From contig JBPOHT010000007.1 of assembly GCA_052035235.1 (NCBI GenBank), forward strand, positions 1 to 64,000: a stretch of DNA of 64,000 nucleotides. Reading direction: 5' to 3'. Positions 9,105-17,549 of the stretch are shown here, in pieces. Below the pieces are notes generated by a model. The model saw only the letters and a program-made list of their open reading frames with translations, was not told where the DNA came from and did no database searches. The translations under genes and the position numbers were made by a program. The stretch comes from Solimonas_A sp052035235. Lineage in GTDB: Bacteria > Pseudomonadota > Gammaproteobacteria > Nevskiales > Nevskiaceae. Position 1 is the first letter of the stretch. Every line of letters starts with the position of its first letter.

Positions 9105-9914
9105 ATGGATGCTCCCGTACACGGCCCGGATGCCCACAGTGGGCTGGCGCAGGTCGCGCCTGCCGGCCAGGACTTTTCGTTCAGGATTCTGTCCCTGAAC
9201 ACGCACAAGGGCTTTACGGTCTTCAACCGGCGCTTCGTGCTGCACGAACTGCGCGAGGCGGTGCGTGGCGTGGGCGCCGACATCGTCTTCCTGCAGGAAG
9301 TGATCGGCTCGCACCAGGAGCACTCGACCCGCTACGAGAACTGGCCGGCGATGTCGCAGTACGAGTTCCTGGCGGACACCATCTGGAAGGACTTCGCCTA
9401 CGGCCGCAACGCGGTGTATCCCGCTGGCGATCACGGCAATGCCCTGCTGTCCAAGTTTCCGATCCTGAGCTATCGCAACCTCGACGTTTCCCAGCGCGGG
9501 CCGGAGCGGCGTGGCTTGCTGCATTGCGTGCTGAAGCACCCGGGCTCCGGCAAGGAGATCCACGCCATCTGCGTGCACCTGGGGCTGCGCGAGTCGCATC
9601 GCCTGGAACAGCTGCGCCTGATGTGTCGCCTGATCGATGAGCTGCCGCCCGACGCTCCACTGCTGGTGGCCGGCGATTTCAACGACTGGCGCCAGCGCGC
9701 GCATGAGCTGCTGCACCAGTGCTCCAACCTGCGGGAAGTCTTCATCGAGGCCATGGGCCGCGCGGCGCGCAGCTTCCCGGTGCGCTGGCCGCTGCTGTCG
9801 CTGGACCGGATCTACGTGCGTAACGTGCGCGTGCGCGGGCCCGAGGTGCTGCACCGCAGGCCCTGGTCGCACCTGTCCGATCATGCAGCACTGATGGCGG
9901 AGATCCGGGTATGA
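9105..9914 (+). CDS. ybhP: Endonuclease/exonuclease/phosphatase family protein, YbhP-like
   Basis: 269 aa. Mg2+-dependent phosphoesterase fold: LSLNTHKGF (first metal Asn), DIVFLQEV (metal Glu), HLGLRESHRLEQL, VAGDFNDW (catalytic Asp and Asn) and a final SDHAAL (His) are all in the family order. The start ATG at 9105 follows GAGGGG; a longer upstream frame is not supported. The stop overlaps the start of clsB (ATGA), so the two genes are translationally coupled. In E. coli YbhP is paired with ClsB and YbhN in phospholipid metabolism; the exact substrate is unknown. Confidence 0.87.
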   Translation: MDAPVHGPDAHSGLAQVAPAGQDFSFRILSLNTHKGFTVFNRRFVLHELREAVRGVGADIVFLQEVIGSHQEHSTRYENWPAMSQYEFLADTIWKDFAYGRNAVYPAGDHGNALLSKFPILSYRNLDVSQRGPERRGLLHCVLKHPGSGKEIHAICVHLGLRESHRLEQLRLMCRLIDELPPDAPLLVAGDFNDWRQRAHELLHQCSNLREVFIEAMGRAARSFPVRWPLLSLDRIYVRNVRVRGPEVLHRRPWSHLSDHAALMAEIRV

Positions 9915-11149
9915 CGACCGAACGCTGGCGCGAGGGTAACAGCCTGCGGCTGCTGGAGAACGGCGAGGAGTTCTTTCCCCGCGTTTTCGAGGCGATCCGT
10001 GCGGCGCGCAGCGAGGTGCTGGTCGAGACCTTCATCCTGTTCGACGACCCGGTGGGTCGCCAGCTGCGCGAGGCCCTGATCACCGCGGCCCAGAATGGAG
10101 CGCGGGTCGAGATCCTGATGGACCACTACGGCTCGCCGGACCTGTCGGACGAATTCCTCGGCGGCCTGGTGGGCGCCGGGGTCAAGGTGCACTTCTTTGA
10201 CGTGCAGCCCAAGCTTCTGGGCTACTTCCGCGTCAATCCGCTGCGTCGCCTGCATCGCAAGCTGGTGGTGGTCGATCGCACGATCGGCTTCATCGGTGGC
10301 ATCAACTACTCCTACGACCACCTGCGCGAGTACGGCCCCGAGGGCAAGCAGGACTACTCGGTGGAGGTGATGGGTCCGGTGGTGGAGGACATGCGCGAGC
10401 TGATGGAGGAGGCGCTGCAGTCGCCGGAGCGCCAGTCGCGCCGCCGCCGCTTCTGGTGGCGCAGCCCCGCGCTGAAGACCTTTCCGCCGGGCACCGGCAA
10501 GGCACGGGCTCTGCTGGTGGTGCGCGACAACCAGGAGCATCGCGACGACATCGAGCGCTACTACCGCTCCGCCATCCGCAGCGCGCAGCGCGAGGTGATC
10601 ATCGCCAACGCGTACTTCTTCCCCGGCGTGCGCCTGCTGCGCGAGATGCGCGCGGCCGCGCGGCGTGGCGTGCGCCTGGTGCTGATCCTGCAGGGCTCCC
10701 CGGACAAGGCGATCATGCGCTGGGCCGCGGTGACGCTCTACGACTACCTGCTGCGCTCTGGCGCGGTGATCTACGAGTACTGCGAGCGCCCGCTGCACGG
10801 CAAGGTCGCGGTGATCGACGATGACTGGGCCACGGTGGGCTCCAGCAACCTCGACCCCTTGAGCCTGGCGCTGAACCTGGAAGCCAACCTGCTGATCCGC
10901 GACCGCGATTTCACCGGCTATCTGCGTGAACGCCTGCAGCACCTGATGGACCATTGCTGCCGCGAGGTGCCGCCGCCGGCCACGCCCAAGCCGCGCTGGT
11001 GGAGCCAGGTCTCGGCCTACCTGGTGTTCCGCCTGCTGCGCCGTTTTCCGCGCTGGGTCAAAGCCCTGCCGCAGCATCGCCCCAAGATCTCCGCGGCGGA
11101 GATCGCGGCAGAGCGCCATGGTGTACAGCCGCAGCGCGACGCCGTTTGA
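9911..11149 (+). CDS. clsB: Cardiolipin synthase B (phospholipase D family)
   Basis: 412 aa. Two HKD motifs, HRKLVVVDRTIGFIGG (~residue 115) and HGKVAVIDDDWATVGSSNLD (~residue 295), define a PLD-type phosphatidyltransferase. Length and absence of N-terminal TM helices match ClsB rather than ClsA. ClsB makes cardiolipin from phosphatidylglycerol and can also form PG from PE and glycerol. It overlaps ybhP by four bases, matching the E. coli clsB-ybhP association. Confidence 0.9.
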   Translation: MTTERWREGNSLRLLENGEEFFPRVFEAIRAARSEVLVETFILFDDPVGRQLREALITAAQNGARVEILMDHYGSPDLSDEFLGGLVGAGVKVHFFDVQPKLLGYFRVNPLRRLHRKLVVVDRTIGFIGGINYSYDHLREYGPEGKQDYSVEVMGPVVEDMRELMEEALQSPERQSRRRRFWWRSPALKTFPPGTGKARALLVVRDNQEHRDDIERYYRSAIRSAQREVIIANAYFFPGVRLLREMRAAARRGVRLVLILQGSPDKAIMRWAAVTLYDYLLRSGAVIYEYCERPLHGKVAVIDDDWATVGSSNLDPLSLALNLEANLLIRDRDFTGYLRERLQHLMDHCCREVPPPATPKPRWWSQVSAYLVFRLLRRFPRWVKALPQHRPKISAAEIAAERHGVQPQRDAV

Positions 11150-11223
11150 GGATCCTGACGCTGGCCTTGTGTGGCGCAGGCGGTTAGGCTTACCACTCCG
11201 CACCCCTGAAAAGCGCCTGACGC

Positions 11224-12474
11224 ATGAACCCCAGCGCCATCGAGGTCGCCGCGGCGATCATCTTCGCCGTCGCCCTGCTGCACACCTTCACCGCCAAGCT
11301 GTTCGAGGGCCTGGCGCACCGCCATCCGCGCCACTCCGGCCTGCTGCACCTGCTGGGAGAGGTGGAGATCGTGTTCGGCTTCTGGGCCGCCGTGCTGATC
11401 GTGACGATGGCGATGATGGTCGGCGGGGGCGAGGCGGTGAGCTATGCCGAGTCGCGGCACTACACCGAGCCCCTGTTCGTGTTCGCCGTCATGGTGGTGG
11501 CGGCCTCGCGCCCGGTGCTGGAATCCGTGAGGCGGCTGGTGGATGTCGTGGCGCGAGTGCTGCCGCTGCCCACGCGCCTGGCCCAGGTCTGGCTCAGTCT
11601 TTCACTGGTGCCGCTGCTGGGCTCGCTGATTACCGAGCCGGCGGCGATGACGCTGGCGGCGCTGATGCTGATGCGCACGCTGTTCGATACGCCGCTGCCG
11701 GAACGGCTCAAGTACGCCGCGCTGGGCGTGCTGTTCGTCAACATCTCCATCGGCGGCACGCTCAGCTCCTTCGCCGCGCCGCCGGTGCTGATGGTGGCGG
11801 CCACCTGGGGCTGGGACTCGATGTTCATGCTGACCCACTTCGGCTGGCGCGCCGCCTGCGCGGTGCTGATCAATGCCACCGCGCTGTGCTGGTTCATGCG
11901 CCGGCACCTGCGTGGTGATGTCCAGCAGCCGCAGGAACGCGAGCCGGTGCCGCTGCTGGTGACGCTGATCCATTTCGCCTTCCTGGCCGGCGTAGTGGTG
12001 TTCGCGCATCACCCGGTGATCTTCCTGGGGCTGTTCCTGTTCTTCCTCGGCTACACCCAGGCCTACAACAAGCACCAGAACCCGCTGATCCTCAAGGAGG
12101 CCCTGCTGGTGGGCTTCTTCCTGGCCGGCCTGGTGGTGCTGGGCGGCATGCAGCAATGGTGGCTGCAGCCGATCATCTCGGGGCTGTCGCCGCTGGCGCT
12201 GTTCTTCGGCGCCACCGCGCTGACGGCGATCACCGACAACGCCGCGCTGACCTACCTGGGCTCGCTGATCACCGGGATTTCCGACGAGGCCAAGTACATG
12301 CTGGTGGCGGGCGCGGTGACCGGCGGCGGCCTCACGGTGATCGCCAATGCGCCGAACCCGGCCGGCGTGGCGCTGCTCAAGGGTGGCTTCCGTGACGCGT
12401 CCATCGGTGCCGGCGGCCTGCTGCTGGGCGCCCTGCCGCCGACGCTGGTCTCCCTGGTCTTCTTCCTGCTTTGA
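11224..12474 (+). CDS. Putative Na+/H+ antiporter (PF07399-type)
   Basis: 416 aa, integral membrane protein with 10-12 hydrophobic helices. It resembles the 'putative Na+/H+ antiporter' family of the ion transporter superfamily: LLGSLITEPAAMTLAALML, SIGGTLSSFAAPPVLMVA, TALTAITDNAALTYLGSL and TVIANAPNPAGVALL. The two conserved re-entrant segments (TEPAAMT and TDNAALT) are typical of this group. It stands 74 bp after clsB and may be co-transcribed. The ion specificity is inferred from the family only. Confidence 0.8.
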   Translation: MNPSAIEVAAAIIFAVALLHTFTAKLFEGLAHRHPRHSGLLHLLGEVEIVFGFWAAVLIVTMAMMVGGGEAVSYAESRHYTEPLFVFAVMVVAASRPVLESVRRLVDVVARVLPLPTRLAQVWLSLSLVPLLGSLITEPAAMTLAALMLMRTLFDTPLPERLKYAALGVLFVNISIGGTLSSFAAPPVLMVAATWGWDSMFMLTHFGWRAACAVLINATALCWFMRRHLRGDVQQPQEREPVPLLVTLIHFAFLAGVVVFAHHPVIFLGLFLFFLGYTQAYNKHQNPLILKEALLVGFFLAGLVVLGGMQQWWLQPIISGLSPLALFFGATALTAITDNAALTYLGSLITGISDEAKYMLVAGAVTGGGLTVIANAPNPAGVALLKGGFRDASIGAGGLLLGALPPTLVSLVFFLL

Positions 12475-12520
12475 GCGGCAGTGGCGCCTGCCGGTAGCGG
12501 AAAAAGCAAAAATACAAGCC

Positions 12521-12549
12521 TTGCCATCCGCCGCCTGCCGGCCTATGGT
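12521..12549 (+). promoter_or_regulatory. Sigma70-type promoter before a structured RNA and tex
   Basis: TTGCCA (12,521-12,526) and TATGGT (12,544-12,549) are separated by exactly 17 bp. They match the sigma70 consensus at 5/6 and 4/6 positions. A start of transcription seven or eight bases downstream would fall at 12,556-12,557, the first base of the hairpin element below. Confidence 0.6.
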
Positions 12550-12556
12550 TCGCCTA

Positions 12557-12643
12557 GTTGGCGAGTAGCTTGATTTCCGGGCCGCAGCGATCTCCCAAGG
12601 GCGCTCCGGCCGGCCACCTCGCGACAGGAAGCTACTCGCCAAC
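12557..12643 (+). ncRNA. Candidate structured RNA (tex leader or free sRNA)
   Basis: A perfect 15-bp stem (GTTGGCGAGTAGCTT at 12,557-12,571 with AAGCTACTCGCCAAC at 12,629-12,643) encloses a second stem-loop. The inner stem pairs 12,577-12,589 with 12,602-12,613 (about 11 pairs, one bulged G and one C/C mismatch) around a 12-nt loop containing CTCCC. The region is non-coding and starts at the predicted +1 of the promoter just upstream. A pyrimidine-rich run follows at 12,644-12,658; no U-tract terminator is seen, so it may be the 5' leader of the tex mRNA, whose start codon is 68 bases further on. I do not recognise the family; the strand is inferred from the promoter. Confidence 0.55.
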
Positions 12644-12710
12644 CCTTTCCCCCTCCCAAGACGGCGCCGCGCGGCCCAGCCGCCCGGTGCGACGACTGCT
12701 TTTCATTCGC

Positions 12711-15044
12711 ATGAGCTCCACCGCAGAACGCATCCTCCGCACGATCTCCACCGACATCGCCGCCCGCCCGCAGCAGGTTTCCGCGGCCGTGGCCCTGCTC
12801 GACGAGGGCGCCACCGTGCCCTTCATCGCGCGCTACCGCAAGGAAATCACTGGCGGTCTCGACGACACCCAGCTGCGCCTGCTCGAAGAGCGCCTGGGCT
12901 ACCTGCGTGAGCTGGAAGCCCGCCGCGCGGCGGTGCTGGAGTCGATCCGCTCGCAGGGCAAGCTGAGCGAGGACCTGGAGTCGCGCATCGTCGCGGTGGA
13001 GACCAAGGCCGAGCTGGAAGACCTCTACCTGCCGTACAAGCCCAAGCGCCGTACCAAGGCCGAGATCGCGCGCGAGAAGGGCCTGGGCCCGCTGGCCGAG
13101 ACGATCCTGGAAGACCGCAGCGTGGTGCCGGCGGAGCTGGCCGCGCAGTACCTCACTGCCGAGGTGGTGGACGTGAAGGCTGCGCTGGAAGGCGCGCGCG
13201 ACATCGTCATGGAGCGCTTCGCCGAGAATGCCGAGCTGCTGGGCCGCCTGCGTGCGTACATGAAGGAACGCGCCGTGATGCGAGCCAAGGTGTTCGAGGG
13301 CAAGGAAGAAGCCGGCGCCAAGTTCTCCGACTACTTCGCCCACCACGAGCGCTGGTCCACCATCCCCGGCCACCGCGCGCTGGCGATGCTGCGCGGCCGC
13401 AACGAGGAAGTGCTGGCGCTGGAGATCGAGGTGGACGCCGAGGACAGCTCCACCTGGAAGCCGGTGGAGCGCATGGTTGCCGACGCCTTCGCGGTGAACC
13501 CGGCCAAGGGTGCCGCCGACAGCTGGCTGATGGACGTGGTGCGCTGGACCTGGCGCGTGAAGCTGTCGTTCTCGCTGTCGATGGACCTGATGACCGAGAT
13601 GCGCGAGCGCGCCGAGGAAGAGGCGATCCGCGTGTTCGCGCGCAACCTCAAGGACCTGCTGCTGGCGGCGCCGGCCGGCTCGCGCGCCACCATGGGCCTG
13701 GACCCCGGCATTCGCACCGGGGTGAAGGTGGCGGTGACCGACGGTACCGGCAAGCTGCTGGAAACCGCCACGGTCTATCCCTTCCAGCCGCGCAACGACG
13801 TGCGCGGCGCGCAGGCCGAACTGGCGCGCCTGATCGCCAAGCACCAGGTGCAGCTGATCGCCATCGGCAACGGCACCGCCAGCCGCGAGACCGACAAGCT
13901 GGTCGGCGAGCTGCTGCCGCTGCTGCCGGGCAGCGCCAAGCCGACCAAGGTCACGGTCAGCGAGGCGGGCGCCTCGGTGTATTCCGCGTCTGCCACCGCG
14001 GCGGCGGAATTCCCGGACCTGGATGTGTCCCTGCGTGGCGCGGTGTCGATCGCGCGGCGCCTGCAGGACCCGCTGGCGGAGCTGGTGAAGATCGAGCCCA
14101 AGTCGATCGGCGTGGGCCAGTACCAGCATGACGTGGACCAGTACCGCCTCGCCCGCGCGCTGGACGCCGTGGTGGAAGACGCGGTGAATGCCGTGGGCGT
14201 GGATCTCAACACCGCCTCGGCTTCGTTGCTGGCGCGCGTCTCCGGCCTGGGCGGCTCGCTGGCCGAGGCCATCGTCCTGCATCGCGACAGCGTCGGCGCC
14301 TTCAAGTCGCGCCGCGAGCTGCTGGACGTCTCGCGCCTGGGCCCCAAGACCTTCGAGCAGTGTGCCGGCTTCCTGCGCATCACCGAGGGCACCGAGCCGC
14401 TGGACGCATCCTCGGTGCATCCGGAAGCCTACGGCCTGGCCGAGCGCATCGTGTCGGCCTGCGGCCGTGACCTGCGCAGTCTGATGGGCGACAGCGCCAC
14501 GCTGCGCAAGCTCGATCCCAAGCGTTTCGTCGACGACCACTTCGGCCTGCCGACGGTGCGCGACATCATCGCCGAGCTGGAGAAGCCGGGCCGCGATCCG
14601 CGCCCGGAGTTCCGCACCGCCGCTTTCGCCGACGGCATCGACGACCTCAAGGACCTCAAGCCCGGCATGATGCTGGAGGGGACGGTGACCAACGTCGCCG
14701 CCTTCGGCGCCTTCGTCGACATCGGCGTCCACCAGGACGGCTTGGTGCATGTCTCGCAGTTGGCCGACAAGTTCGTGAAGGACCCGCACGAGGTGGTGAA
14801 GGCCGGGGACGTGGTCAAGGTGCGCGTGGTCGAGGTGGATCCCAAGCGCAAGCGCATCGCCTTGTCGATGAAGAAGGACGATGCCGGCGCGTCGCGCGGC
14901 GGAGCACCGGCCGAGCGCTCCTCCGGCCCGCGGGATCGCGATCGGCGCGATGCGCGTCCGGCGGCGCGTCCGCCGCAGGCGCCGCCCAAGCCGCAGCAGG
15001 GTTCGCTGGGCGCGGCGTTGATGGATGCGCTGAAGAAGAAGTAG
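12711..15044 (+). CDS. tex: Tex-family RNA-binding transcription accessory protein
   Basis: 777 aa, the usual length for Tex. Order of domains: N-terminal helical region with TVPFIARYRKEITGGLDD and PYKPKRRTKAEIAREKGLGPL, YqgF/RNase H-like domain (GLDPGIRTGVKVAVTDGTGK), the helix-hairpin-helix pair (VGVDLNTASASLLARVSGLG), and a C-terminal S1 domain (GMMLEGTVTNVAAFGAFVDI, HVSQLADKFV). A basic, low-complexity tail follows S1. Tex binds nucleic acid and affects transcription and RNA decay. ATG at 12,711 is chosen because the family consensus begins there; the frame upstream covers the structured leader. Confidence 0.95.
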   Translation: MSSTAERILRTISTDIAARPQQVSAAVALLDEGATVPFIARYRKEITGGLDDTQLRLLEERLGYLRELEARRAAVLESIRSQGKLSEDLESRIVAVETKAELEDLYLPYKPKRRTKAEIAREKGLGPLAETILEDRSVVPAELAAQYLTAEVVDVKAALEGARDIVMERFAENAELLGRLRAYMKERAVMRAKVFEGKEEAGAKFSDYFAHHERWSTIPGHRALAMLRGRNEEVLALEIEVDAEDSSTWKPVERMVADAFAVNPAKGAADSWLMDVVRWTWRVKLSFSLSMDLMTEMRERAEEEAIRVFARNLKDLLLAAPAGSRATMGLDPGIRTGVKVAVTDGTGKLLETATVYPFQPRNDVRGAQAELARLIAKHQVQLIAIGNGTASRETDKLVGELLPLLPGSAKPTKVTVSEAGASVYSASATAAAEFPDLDVSLRGAVSIARRLQDPLAELVKIEPKSIGVGQYQHDVDQYRLARALDAVVEDAVNAVGVDLNTASASLLARVSGLGGSLAEAIVLHRDSVGAFKSRRELLDVSRLGPKTFEQCAGFLRITEGTEPLDASSVHPEAYGLAERIVSACGRDLRSLMGDSATLRKLDPKRFVDDHFGLPTVRDIIAELEKPGRDPRPEFRTAAFADGIDDLKDLKPGMMLEGTVTNVAAFGAFVDIGVHQDGLVHVSQLADKFVKDPHEVVKAGDVVKVRVVEVDPKRKRIALSMKKDDAGASRGGAPAERSSGPRDRDRRDARPAARPPQAPPKPQQGSLGAALMDALKKK

Positions 15045-15052
15045 CCGATGCA

Positions 15053-15190
15053 TTTCCCTCTCCCGCTGGCGGGAGAGGGTGGCCCAAGGGGCCGGGAGAG
15101 GGTTTCTGTAGAACTTGAATGGGTTGGCCCATTCTGGATTTACAGAAACCCTCTCCCTTTATCCCGCTCCCGCAAGCGGGAGAGGGGACA
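15053..15190. repeat. REPIN-like composite palindrome
   Basis: One REP hairpin, CTCTCCCGC-TGGC-GGGAGAG, lies at 15,057-15,080, and a second, CTCCCGC-AAGC-GGGAGAG, at 15,164-15,187. Between them GGGAGAGGGTTTCTGTAGAA (15,091-15,110) faces TTACAGAAACCCTCTCCC (15,140-15,157), so the whole element is a mirror-image doublet. It lies between the convergent tex and desaturase genes and could end both transcripts. A further palindrome (CCCGGCTTCG...CGAAACCGGG) is at 15,250-15,278. Confidence 0.75.
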
Positions 15191-15282
15191 GAGGGTGCGC
15201 CATCCATGGCCGCCCGTGAAGTGCGGCTTGCGATGACATTTACGTCACATCCCGGCTTCGCTACGCGAAACCGGGCTACGGG

Positions 15283-16392
15283 TCAGGCGGCTTCGCCTAC
15301 GGGCTGCACCAATGGTGCCGCCTTCCCCGGCCGGCTCGGCAGCGCATGCCGCAGGATGCGCCACACCACCTGGCCGAACTGGCTCCACATCGAGCCGATG
15401 TTGTAGTTCTGGCCGTAGCACTGGCAGATGGCACGCACCTCCGGCGCCACCTGGGCGTAGCGCCGCGCCGGCATGTCCGGGTACAGGTGGTGCTCGATCT
15501 GGTGGCTGAGGTTGCCGGTCATGATGTGCAGCAGCTTGCCGCCGCTGAGGTTGGACGAGCCGCGCAGCTGGCGCAGGTACCAGTGGCCGCGGCTTTCGTT
15601 CAGCACCACGCTCTTGGGGAAGGTCTCGGCGTCGGCGGTGAAGTGGCCGCAGAAGATCACCGCGTAGGTCCACAGGTTGCGCATGCCGTTGGCCACCAGG
15701 TTGCCCAGCAGCACCGGCAGGAAGAAGGGGCCGGCCAGCAGCGGGAACAGCACGTAGTCCTTCAGCAGCTGCCAGCCCATCTTGCGGCCCACCGGGCGGA
15801 ACTCCTCGCGCAGCTGGGCCTTGGTCTTGCGGCCGCTGAAGACCTTGCCCAGCTCCAGGCGCTGGATCGCCACGCCCCACTGGAACAGCAGCGCGAAGAT
15901 CACCGCGATCAGCGGCTGGAACAGGTAGAACGGGCGCCAGCGCTGCTCGGGGAACAGGCGCAGCAGGCCGTAGCCGATGTCGTCATCCATGCCGCGCACG
16001 TTGGTGTAGGTGTGGTGCTTGTAGTTGTGCGTGTGGCGCCAGTTGTCGCCGGTGCCGACGATGTCCCACTCGTAGGTCTTGCCGTTGAGGTGGGGATCGC
16101 GCATCCAGTCGTACTGGCCGTGCATCACGTTGTGGCCCAGCTCCATGTTCTCCAGGATCTTGGACAGGCCCAGCAGCAGCGTGCCCAGCACCCAGGCCGG
16201 CGGGAAAGCGCCGAAGAACAGCAGTGCGCGGCCGGCGGCCTCGGTGTAGCGCACGGCGGCGACGATGCGGCGGATGTAGCGCGCGTCCACGGCGCCGACC
16301 TGGGCCATGGTGCGGGCGCGCAGTGCGTCGAGCTCGGCGCCGAAGGCGTCCATCTCGGCGTGGGACAGCGGGCGGTTCAGGGTTGCGGTCAT
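15283..16392 (-). CDS. Fatty acid desaturase (membrane di-iron)
   Basis: 369 aa. Introduces a double bond in an acyl chain using O2 and electrons from the adjacent reductase. The three His boxes are present: HNVMH (~110), HTHNYKHH (~145) and HQIEHH (~305, the front-end/acyl-lipid type box QxxHH). Four hydrophobic segments fit the family. The ATG at 16,392 lies two bases after the reductase stop, giving a tight two-gene operon. A TetR regulator of the FabR/DesT type is divergent. This arrangement parallels Pseudomonas desCB-desT; the regiospecificity cannot be read. Confidence 0.88.
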   Translation of the reverse strand: MTATLNRPLSHAEMDAFGAELDALRARTMAQVGAVDARYIRRIVAAVRYTEAAGRALLFFGAFPPAWVLGTLLLGLSKILENMELGHNVMHGQYDWMRDPHLNGKTYEWDIVGTGDNWRHTHNYKHHTYTNVRGMDDDIGYGLLRLFPEQRWRPFYLFQPLIAVIFALLFQWGVAIQRLELGKVFSGRKTKAQLREEFRPVGRKMGWQLLKDYVLFPLLAGPFFLPVLLGNLVANGMRNLWTYAVIFCGHFTADAETFPKSVVLNESRGHWYLRQLRGSSNLSGGKLLHIMTGNLSHQIEHHLYPDMPARRYAQVAPEVRAICQCYGQNYNIGSMWSQFGQVVWRILRHALPSRPGKAAPLVQPVGEAA

Positions 16393-16394
16393 GA

Positions 16395-17462
16395 TCAGAG
16401 ATCCAGGGTGAGGTCGCTGCGGGCGGCGCTGATGCAGATGCGCAGCTCGCTGCCCGGTTCGGCGAGGGTCTCGCCGCTGTTGAGGTTCTGGCCCACGCCC
16501 TCGACGAGGCGGCAGGCGCAGGTGTTGCACAGGCCCATGCGGCAGCCTGAATCCGGACGCAGGCCCTGGGCTTCCAGCGCCGCCAGCAGCGGTGCACCCG
16601 AGGGCACTTCCAGCGTGCGGCCGCTGCGCAGCAGCTGCACGCGCACCGGCGCGCCGCCGGCCACCGCCTCGGGCGGGGTGAAGGCCTCGCCATGGAAGCG
16701 CCGCGCGCGCTCCTGCGTGAGGCGACGGGCGTCTTCCACGAAGCCGCGCGGGCCGCAGGCGAAGACCTGCAGGGCAGGCAGGTCCGGCGCCACCTCGTCC
16801 AGCAGCGCGGCGTCGAGCCGGCGGCCGAATTCGCCGGCCAGGCGCAGCGGCTCGCGCGTCAGCGCGAAGTGCAGGCGCAGCCGTGGCTGACGCGCCGCCA
16901 GCTCACGCAGCTCTTCGGCAAAGCACAGCTCGTCGCGGTGCTGGGCCCAGTACACCAGGGTGGCCTCGGCCTGCGGGTTCTGCTCCAGCGCCAGGCTCAA
17001 GGCCATCAACGGCGTGATGCCGCTGCCGGCGGCCAGGAAGAGGTAGCGGCCCGGACCCTGCGGCAGGCTCATCTCGCCGTAGGCCTCGCCCAGCTCCACC
17101 ACCGCGCCGGGGCGCAGCTCGCAGAGCGCGTTGCTGAGGCGGCCGTTCTCCACCCGCTTGATGGTCAGGCGCAGGCGCCCGTCCGCGCGCGGCGGCTGGG
17201 TGAAGCTGTAGCTGCGTGTCAGACGAACGCCTTCGACCTCGGCGGTGAGGTTGAGGTGCTGGCCGGGGGTGAAGCCGGCGAAGCGGCGGTTGGGCTGCAG
17301 CGTCAGCGTGACGGCGCCGCGCGCTTCCTCGCGGCGGGCGACCACGCGCGCCAGGCAGCGGTCCCAGGCCTGGATGCTGCCGAACTGGCGGCTCCAGAAA
17401 TCGAAGACCGGCGCCGCGACGGCGGCACGCAGCAGACGGTTGGGGGCAGGGTTCAAGGACAT
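16395..17462 (-). CDS. Ferredoxin-NADP-type oxidoreductase with C-terminal 2Fe-2S domain
   Basis: 355 aa. Electron donor for the desaturase. The FAD domain has RSYSFTQPP (FAD-binding RxYS), the NAD(P) domain has FLAAGSGITPLMAL and FACGPRGFV, and the C-terminal ferredoxin domain has the plant-type cluster CRMGLCNTCACRLVEG. Start ATG 17,462 follows a strong GGAAGGA site; an upstream in-frame ATG would remove the promoter region shared with the TetR gene. Similar reductases are DesB of Pseudomonas and Rv3230c of Mycobacterium. Confidence 0.88.
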   Translation of the reverse strand: MSLNPAPNRLLRAAVAAPVFDFWSRQFGSIQAWDRCLARVVARREEARGAVTLTLQPNRRFAGFTPGQHLNLTAEVEGVRLTRSYSFTQPPRADGRLRLTIKRVENGRLSNALCELRPGAVVELGEAYGEMSLPQGPGRYLFLAAGSGITPLMALSLALEQNPQAEATLVYWAQHRDELCFAEELRELAARQPRLRLHFALTREPLRLAGEFGRRLDAALLDEVAPDLPALQVFACGPRGFVEDARRLTQERARRFHGEAFTPPEAVAGGAPVRVQLLRSGRTLEVPSGAPLLAALEAQGLRPDSGCRMGLCNTCACRLVEGVGQNLNSGETLAEPGSELRICISAARSDLTLDL

Positions 17463-17511
17463 TCCTTCCGGTGGCGGACGGGACCAGTATACCGGCAAAA
17501 GTACATTTGTC

Positions 17512-17525
17512 TATACAACTGTATA
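17512..17525. promoter_or_regulatory. Candidate operator between reductase and TetR genes
   Basis: TATACA-AC-TGTATA is a 14-bp palindrome with perfect six-base arms, in the 66-87 bp gap between the divergent reductase and TetR starts. It is a good candidate for the TetR binding site. It does not need to match the published DesT operator, which I cannot compare exactly here. Confidence 0.55.
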
Positions 17526-17549
17526 TTAATGATGCGCTATGATATCGAC

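Noticed and set aside
12543..15053. 836-codon minus-strand open frame
   Set aside because: Antisense of tex; no motif, and tex is complete on the other strand.
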